Shown piece by piece: positions 6,403-10,055 of a DNA stretch of 10,055 nucleotides. Each line of letters opens with the position of its first letter. Positions within the stretch are counted from its first letter, which is position 1. The translations under genes and the position numbers were made by a program. Below the pieces are notes generated by a model. The model did not search any database and had not been told where the DNA came from. It worked only from the letters and a program-made list of their open reading frames with translations. The stretch comes from Holosporaceae bacterium (GTDB lineage: Bacteria; Pseudomonadota; Alphaproteobacteria; UBA3830): positions 1-10,055 of the forward strand of contig JAISYW010000102.1 in NCBI GenBank assembly GCA_031269645.1, given 5' to 3'.

Positions 6403-7086
6403 ATGCAGCAAGAAATTTTCAGCTTTTACAAAACAGAAAATCTAAATTGGTACGATTTTATAGATAGTGATGAAAATTTCGAGGCTATAACCTATCTGAT
6501 AAAATGGCCAGCTTGGAATAGTAATGGAATAATTATATTTGGAGAATCCGGAGTTGGTAAAACGCATTTGGCTGCTTTATGGGCCCAAACCGCAAATGCC
6601 GTACATATTCTAAAAGAAGCAGTAAATCACGATCCACGTGATTTATTTGACGCTGATTGCAATTTTGTTATCGATAATTTCGATAATTTTTTAAGCGTAA
6701 ACGAAAATGTTTGTAATTGGATGTTTCATTTTCTTAATATCGCTAACGAAAAAGGGAGATATTTCTTAATTTTAAGTAGAACTTCATTAAATTCAATATC
6801 CATAAGTCTAAACGACTTAAAATCTCGCTTATTGGCAATTCCAAGTATTAACGTGAAAAATCCAAGCGACGAATTGCTTTTCAAAATCGCTCAAAAAATA
6901 GCAAAGGACCTAGAAATTTTCGTTTCCAATGATGTATTGTTATATATACTTAACAACGCAAACCGAGATGTTAGAAGCGTTACGGAAATTCTGAAGACAT
7001 TAGACAAGCTATCGCTTCAACGAAAAAAAGCAATCTCCATTGCGTTTGTGAAACAACATCTAGAGTCTATTGTCATGAGATTTTAA
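6403..7086 (+). CDS. hdaA: HdaA, regulatory inactivator of DnaA
   Basis: Hda-type proteins bind the replication clamp and stimulate ATP hydrolysis by DnaA, which prevents reinitiation. This 227-residue protein is a single AAA+ module without the DnaA DNA-binding domain. Visible elements are the Walker A motif GESGVGKT (47-54), the Walker B FVIDNFD (88-94), a sensor 1 region LILSRT (122-127), the box VII element DLKSRL with the likely arginine finger R142, and a sensor 2 RDVRS (188-192). Residues 2-6, QQEIF, fit the clamp-binding pattern Q-x-x-[LI]-F at the extreme N-terminus, where Hda proteins carry it. The WPAW at 35-38 matches the alphaproteobacterial branch. It starts 13 bases after the permease with no obvious ribosome binding site, so coupling is likely. 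The ppk gene that often follows in relatives is absent. Confidence 0.92.
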   Translation: MQQEIFSFYKTENLNWYDFIDSDENFEAITYLIKWPAWNSNGIIIFGESGVGKTHLAALWAQTANAVHILKEAVNHDPRDLFDADCNFVIDNFDNFLSVNENVCNWMFHFLNIANEKGRYFLILSRTSLNSISISLNDLKSRLLAIPSINVKNPSDELLFKIAQKIAKDLEIFVSNDVLLYILNNANRDVRSVTEILKTLDKLSLQRKKAISIAFVKQHLESIVMRF

Positions 7087-7098
7087 CCAAACAAAAAT

Positions 7099-7112
7099 GT
7101 AGCTAGCGCTAC
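7099..7112. repeat. Small hairpin in the rpmE leader region
   Basis: GTAGC (7099-7103) and GCTAC (7108-7112) form a five-pair stem around TAGC. On the minus strand it is followed by ATTTTTGTTT, like an intrinsic terminator, but no minus-strand gene lies upstream of it. On the plus strand the flanks are A-rich, with no T-run. It may be leader structure ahead of rpmE, or chance. The rest of 7087-7196 is A-rich and shows only a weak promoter match, TTGTTT (7140-7145) with TATACC (7161-7166). Confidence 0.3.
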
Positions 7113-7196
7113 TACCAAAAATACAAATAAAAAAACCTATTGTTTTCCAAGTTAAATGAATATACCATTAACAACTTCTATTGATGGATTATTGAA

Positions 7197-7424
7197 ATGA
7201 AAAAGGATATACACCCAGATTATCACGAAATAAATGTTGTTATGACGGATGGTTTCTCGTTTAAAACAAAATCTACTTGGGGCAAAGCTGGAGATACGAT
7301 GAAATTGGATATTGATTCCAAATCCCATCCTGCCTGGACTGGAATTAGGCAATTAGTTGATACTGGCGGACAATTGGCAAAATTCAAAAGTCGTTATAAG
7401 TCTCTTGGTATTAAAATGTCCTAA
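7197..7424 (+). CDS. rpmE: 50S ribosomal protein L31, zinc-free type
   Basis: L31 sits on the surface of the large ribosomal subunit and bridges to the small subunit. The 75-residue sequence begins [19 protein letters not shown], continues with [15 protein letters not shown] and KSHPAWTG, and ends with a basic tail, all as in alphaproteobacterial L31. It has no cysteine at all, so it is the form that does not bind zinc. In bacteria with two paralogues that form is used under zinc limitation, but in alphaproteobacteria it is commonly the only copy. GGAT lies about seven bases before the ATG. It is separated from hdaA by 110 bases and probably has its own transcript start. Confidence 0.95.
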   Translation: MKKDIHPDYHEINVVMTDGFSFKTKSTWGKAGDTMKLDIDSKSHPAWTGIRQLVDTGGQLAKFKSRYKSLGIKMS

Positions 7425-7434
7425 TTTTTATAAG
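7405..7434 (+). promoter_or_regulatory. Weak promoter candidate for dacF
   Basis: TTGGTA (7405-7410) and TATAAG (7429-7434) are 18 bases apart. A second pair, TTGGCA (7374-7379) and TATAAG (7395-7400), has better boxes but only 15 bases between them. Either would start transcription a few dozen bases before dacF. Both overlap the end of rpmE, and both matches are modest. Confidence 0.27.
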
Positions 7435-7471
7435 ATATCTTTTTCATTCGTCTGGTATATGAGTTTGGCTT

Positions 7472-8458
7472 TTGCGTAAATATTTTTTGTTGGCTTTTAT
7501 ATACTGCGTAACAATTCGAAGCGTATTCGCTTATACTCCCGTAAACGCGGCTATAGTAATAAACACTAAAACAGGCGAAATCATTTATTCTTATAACTCC
7601 GAACAAAAAACTCAGCCGGCTTCTCTAACAAAAATGATGACGTTGCTCCTCACTTTTAAAGCTTTACAGCAAAAAAAAGTTTCTATGTCAACGCTAATTT
7701 GTATTTCGAAAAATGCCGCGTCTCAACAACCTTGCTCTCTTGGTTTGAAAGCTGGCGACAAAATAAGCCTTGGGGACGCAATCATGACTTTAATAACCAA
7801 ATCCGCTAATGACATTTCCGTCGCTATAGCAGAGCACTTGGGAAAGGACGAAAAAACGTTTATTGCGCTGATGAACAAAGAAGCTAAACGGCTTGATCTG
7901 AAATCTACTTTGTTTTTAAATCCTTCTGGTTGGACAAACCATCGGCAATTAACTACCGTAAAAGATATGGCAAAACTTGCTAGAGCCTTGCTTTCGGAAT
8001 ATCCTTGCTATTATCATCTTTTCGCAACCAGGCAGTTTTGTTTTAGGAATAAGTGTTTTAAAAATCATAATAATTTACTTGGAAAAAATGGCGATATAGT
8101 AGTAGACGGCATAAAAACAGGATTTGTTAACGCTTCTGGTTTTAATCTTGCCGCATCGGCGCGTAGAGGAAAGGATCGATTAATTGCGGTAGTTTTAGGA
8201 GGAAAAACTGGGAAGCAAAGGGACGCTTTAGTGAAATTACTCTTTCAAAAATGCTTTAAAAAATTGGTGGATGAGAGAAGAATGTCAAGATATCCCGTCC
8301 AAATAGCTCTTGCTGGAAGAAATACTAAAGGATTAGAAAAATCTTCTATCAAAAATAACGAAAAACCAGAAAGCCCGATGACTTCAGGCATTTATTACCG
8401 TATATATAATCATTCGGATGAAAAAATGGGACGCTGTGGACAACATAAAATTAACTAA
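7472..8458 (+). CDS. dacF: D-alanyl-D-alanine carboxypeptidase (S11, DacF-like), TTG start
   Basis: This low-molecular-weight penicillin-binding protein trims the terminal D-alanine from peptidoglycan stem peptides in the periplasm. All three active-site motifs are present: SLTK (S51 nucleophile, K54), SAN (S111-N113) and KTG (K215-G217, within DGIKTGFVNASGF). The N-terminus reads RKYFLLAFIYCVTIRSVFA with cleavage likely after residue 20, so the TTG at 7472 is the start that gives a complete signal peptide; the nearby ATG at 7459 is in another frame and stops after six codons. At 328 residues it has the catalytic domain and a tail rich in Lys and Asn, but I see no clear C-terminal beta domain, SPOR domain or amphipathic membrane anchor, so it may be soluble. 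Its last 41 bases overlap the next gene. It implies that the cell makes peptidoglycan. Confidence 0.93.
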   Translation: MRKYFLLAFIYCVTIRSVFAYTPVNAAIVINTKTGEIIYSYNSEQKTQPASLTKMMTLLLTFKALQQKKVSMSTLICISKNAASQQPCSLGLKAGDKISLGDAIMTLITKSANDISVAIAEHLGKDEKTFIALMNKEAKRLDLKSTLFLNPSGWTNHRQLTTVKDMAKLARALLSEYPCYYHLFATRQFCFRNKCFKNHNNLLGKNGDIVVDGIKTGFVNASGFNLAASARRGKDRLIAVVLGGKTGKQRDALVKLLFQKCFKKLVDERRMSRYPVQIALAGRNTKGLEKSSIKNNEKPESPMTSGIYYRIYNHSDEKMGRCGQHKIN

Positions 8459-9707
8459 ACTAAATAATGGCGTTCGCGTTGTTACAAAAAAATTAGAGAA
8501 TTTTGATAGCGTAGTTATTGGATATTGGGTTGAGGCTGGGGTGATATGTGAAGAAGAATCTAACAATGGAATCTCTCATTTTTTGGAACATATGGCCTTT
8601 AAAGGAACCTCTAAACGAACCGCAAAGCAGATTGCAGAAGAAATCGAATCCGTTGGCGGCTATTTAAATGCTTATACCTCCAAAGAAGTTACAGCTTTTC
8701 ATGCGAAAGTGTTAAAAGAAGATATACAAGTCGCCATAGAAATTCTTTCGGACGTTTTGCAAGATCCTGCTTTTTTAATTGAAGAAGTAGAGATGGAACG
8801 TAGCGTTATTTTGCAAGAAATATATCAAACGTATGATACGCCAGATGATATAATTTTTGATTATTTTGAAAAGGTTGCTTTTGCAAAGCAAGCTCTTGGG
8901 CGACCGATCTTAGGTCCGATAGAAGTAGTATCAAAAATTTCTGCTGATAATTTACGAAGATACAGAAATGAGTACTACAATGCCGACAATATTATTTTTG
9001 CGGCAGTAGGCAATGTTTCGCATGATGAGTTAATAAATTCAGCAGAAAAATATCTTTGTAATTTTTCCAGAAAGAAGACTTTAATTTGTGACGCCACATA
9101 CGATTACATTGGCGGCGCGTATTCTGATACCAGAGATCTGGAACAAGCGCATCTGATTATCGGTTTTAACGGCTTATCTAACTCGGATTCTGATTATTAT
9201 ACATTAGCTCTATTTTCATCAATTCTTGGTGGCGGAATGTCTTCTCGTTTATTCCAAGAAGTTCGTGAAAAAAGAGGCCTTGTGTATTCTATTTATTCAT
9301 TTTCATCCTCATATCGGCGTAACGGTACATTTGGAGTTTACGCGGCAACTTCTCCGGATAAACTATCGGAATTATCAAAGATCGTTTCGGAAGAACTAAT
9401 GAAAATGCGCAAAGAAATTTCGGAGAAAGAGCTCAAGAGAACGAAAGCTCAGTTTAAAGCTAATCTTTTGATGATGAAAGAAAATAATTCAGCGTCTTGC
9501 GAGCAGATTGTTAACCAAACTTTAATATTCAAGCATCCAATTGGTCATGAAAAAATTTTGGAGAAGCTTAACGCCATTACGATGGAAGATATACAACTTT
9601 TTACCGAAAGACTTTTGGCGTCAAATTCTTCTGTCGTGACTGTGGGGAAATGCGATTGTTCTCCAGTTATTAGAGCGTTGCAAAATAGCGGCGTAAAAAT
9701 ACCGTGA
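8418..9707 (+). CDS. Zinc peptidase of family M16, mitochondrial processing peptidase type
   Basis: Bacterial relatives of the mitochondrial processing peptidase beta subunit cleave peptides in a closed chamber. Their natural substrates are mostly unknown. The inverted zinc motif HFLEH is at 54-58 (ligands H54 and H58, catalytic E57), and E134 in VILQEI lies 76 residues after H58, as expected for the third ligand. The glycine-rich loop of the C-terminal half, LGGGMSSRLFQEVREKRGLVYSI, is well kept. The 429 residues match the family. I see no signal peptide, so it is probably cytosolic. The ATG at 8418 overlaps dacF by 41 bases and has a poor ribosome binding site. A GTG at 8436 with GGGA upstream would give the shorter start MDNIKLTKLNNG, close to relatives, and is a real alternative. 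It ends in TGA, 27 bases before fhs. Confidence 0.93.
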   Translation: MKKWDAVDNIKLTKLNNGVRVVTKKLENFDSVVIGYWVEAGVICEEESNNGISHFLEHMAFKGTSKRTAKQIAEEIESVGGYLNAYTSKEVTAFHAKVLKEDIQVAIEILSDVLQDPAFLIEEVEMERSVILQEIYQTYDTPDDIIFDYFEKVAFAKQALGRPILGPIEVVSKISADNLRRYRNEYYNADNIIFAAVGNVSHDELINSAEKYLCNFSRKKTLICDATYDYIGGAYSDTRDLEQAHLIIGFNGLSNSDSDYYTLALFSSILGGGMSSRLFQEVREKRGLVYSIYSFSSSYRRNGTFGVYAATSPDKLSELSKIVSEELMKMRKEISEKELKRTKAQFKANLLMMKENNSASCEQIVNQTLIFKHPIGHEKILEKLNAITMEDIQLFTERLLASNSSVVTVGKCDCSPVIRALQNSGVKIP

Positions 9708-9734
9708 TTTTGAAACATTCGGGGTAATTCAGAT

Positions 9735-10055
9735 ATGAAAAGTGACATACAAATATCACAAGGATCAGCCATAAAACGAATCGAAGAAATAGCTCAAAAA
9801 TTAGGAATTGATGAAGAATATTTAGAATTATATGGCAGATACAAAGCAAAAATTCATCAAAACGTTTGGCGAAAAATCGACAATAACTCAAATGGTAAAT
9901 TAATTTTGGTTACGGCGATTAATCCAACAAGCGCAGGAGAAGGAAAAACAACAACAAGCATAGGTTTAGCCGATGCCATGAACTATTTAGGGTACAAAAC
10001 ATGTTTGGCTTTACGTGAGCCGTCTTTGGGGCCGTGTTTTGGTGTAAAAGGAGGC
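9735..10055 (+). CDS. fhs: Formate-tetrahydrofolate ligase, N-terminal part (cut by window edge)
   Basis: This enzyme joins formate to tetrahydrofolate with ATP and gives 10-formyltetrahydrofolate for purine and initiator tRNA formylation. The 107 visible residues match the start of the roughly 550-residue family: [51 protein letters not shown] with the nucleotide-binding loop at 64-74, and REPSLGP at 94-100 followed by FGVKGG. The frame is open to the last base. The usual PTPAGEGKT is PTSAGEGKT here, a mild change. GGGG about ten bases upstream is a weak ribosome binding site. It lies 27 bases after the M16 gene and may be co-transcribed. Its presence suggests formate can feed the one-carbon pool in this organism. 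Confidence 0.93.
   Translation, partial: MKSDIQISQGSAIKRIEEIAQKLGIDEEYLELYGRYKAKIHQNVWRKIDNNSNGKLILVTAINPTSAGEGKTTTSIGLADAMNYLGYKTCLALREPSLGPCFGVKGG

Noticed and set aside
7099..7112. Minus-strand intrinsic terminator
   Set aside because: The hairpin plus T-run fits on the minus strand, but no minus-strand gene exists upstream of it, so I describe it only as a hairpin.
8405..8410. Perfect TATAAT before the M16 gene
   Set aside because: It lies in the dacF coding tail and no acceptable -35 box is found 15-19 bases upstream; start sites this close to the ATG would leave almost no leader.
1..10055. CRISPR array, tRNA, rRNA, tmRNA or intact insertion sequence
   Set aside because: Read on both strands, I found no regular direct repeats, no cloverleaf or conserved RNA motifs, and no transposase frame longer than a doubtful fragment.

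Overview
The window is AT-rich (roughly one third G+C in the genes) and every confidently called gene lies on the plus strand. The gene content points to an alphaproteobacterium: a short DnaA-related AAA+ protein of the HdaA type, a DNA polymerase III chi subunit between pepA and ndk, a zinc-less L31, and a phosphoglycerate kinase carrying the STAGGA variant. The A+T bias, the disrupted glycolytic gene, the tightly overlapping genes and the TTG starts would fit a host-associated lineage such as Holosporales. That placement is inference and could only be settled by a phylogeny.

Left part (1-1860). The 3' two thirds of pgk comes first. It is intact in frame except for one TGA codon inside the conserved glycine-rich hinge segment, so it is either a young pseudogene or a readthrough case. 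Next is a small, probably exported protein with a coiled coil and one dockerin-like calcium loop. A gene-poor stretch of about 350 bases follows. Its right half is richer in G+C than the genes around it, and it holds a strong imperfect hairpin, a second hairpin and a good sigma70-like promoter facing pepA.

Middle part (1861-7086). Seven genes follow head to tail with gaps of at most 17 bases or with overlaps: pepA (leucyl aminopeptidase), holC (replicase chi subunit), ndk (nucleoside diphosphate kinase), an exported DUF2066-like protein, a CDP-alcohol phosphatidyltransferase (pgsA-like), an AI-2E/PerM family permease, and hdaA (regulatory inactivation of DnaA). From memory, the DUF2066-like/phosphatidyltransferase/permease/hdaA order recurs in alphaproteobacteria. 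Here it is joined to pepA-holC-ndk, so one transcript may link protein turnover, replication, nucleotide supply and phospholipid synthesis.

Right part (7087-10055). A 110-base leader precedes rpmE (ribosomal protein L31). Then come a D-alanyl-D-alanine carboxypeptidase (dacF-like, TTG start), an M16 peptidase of the mitochondrial processing peptidase type overlapping it by 41 bases, and the first 107 codons of formate-tetrahydrofolate ligase (fhs), cut by the window edge. Together they imply a cell that keeps a peptidoglycan wall and one-carbon folate metabolism.

I see no CRISPR array, tRNA, rRNA, intact insertion sequence or recognisable new defence system. The items most worth a second look are the UGA in pgk, the structured intergenic region at 1512-1860, and the exported dockerin-like protein.
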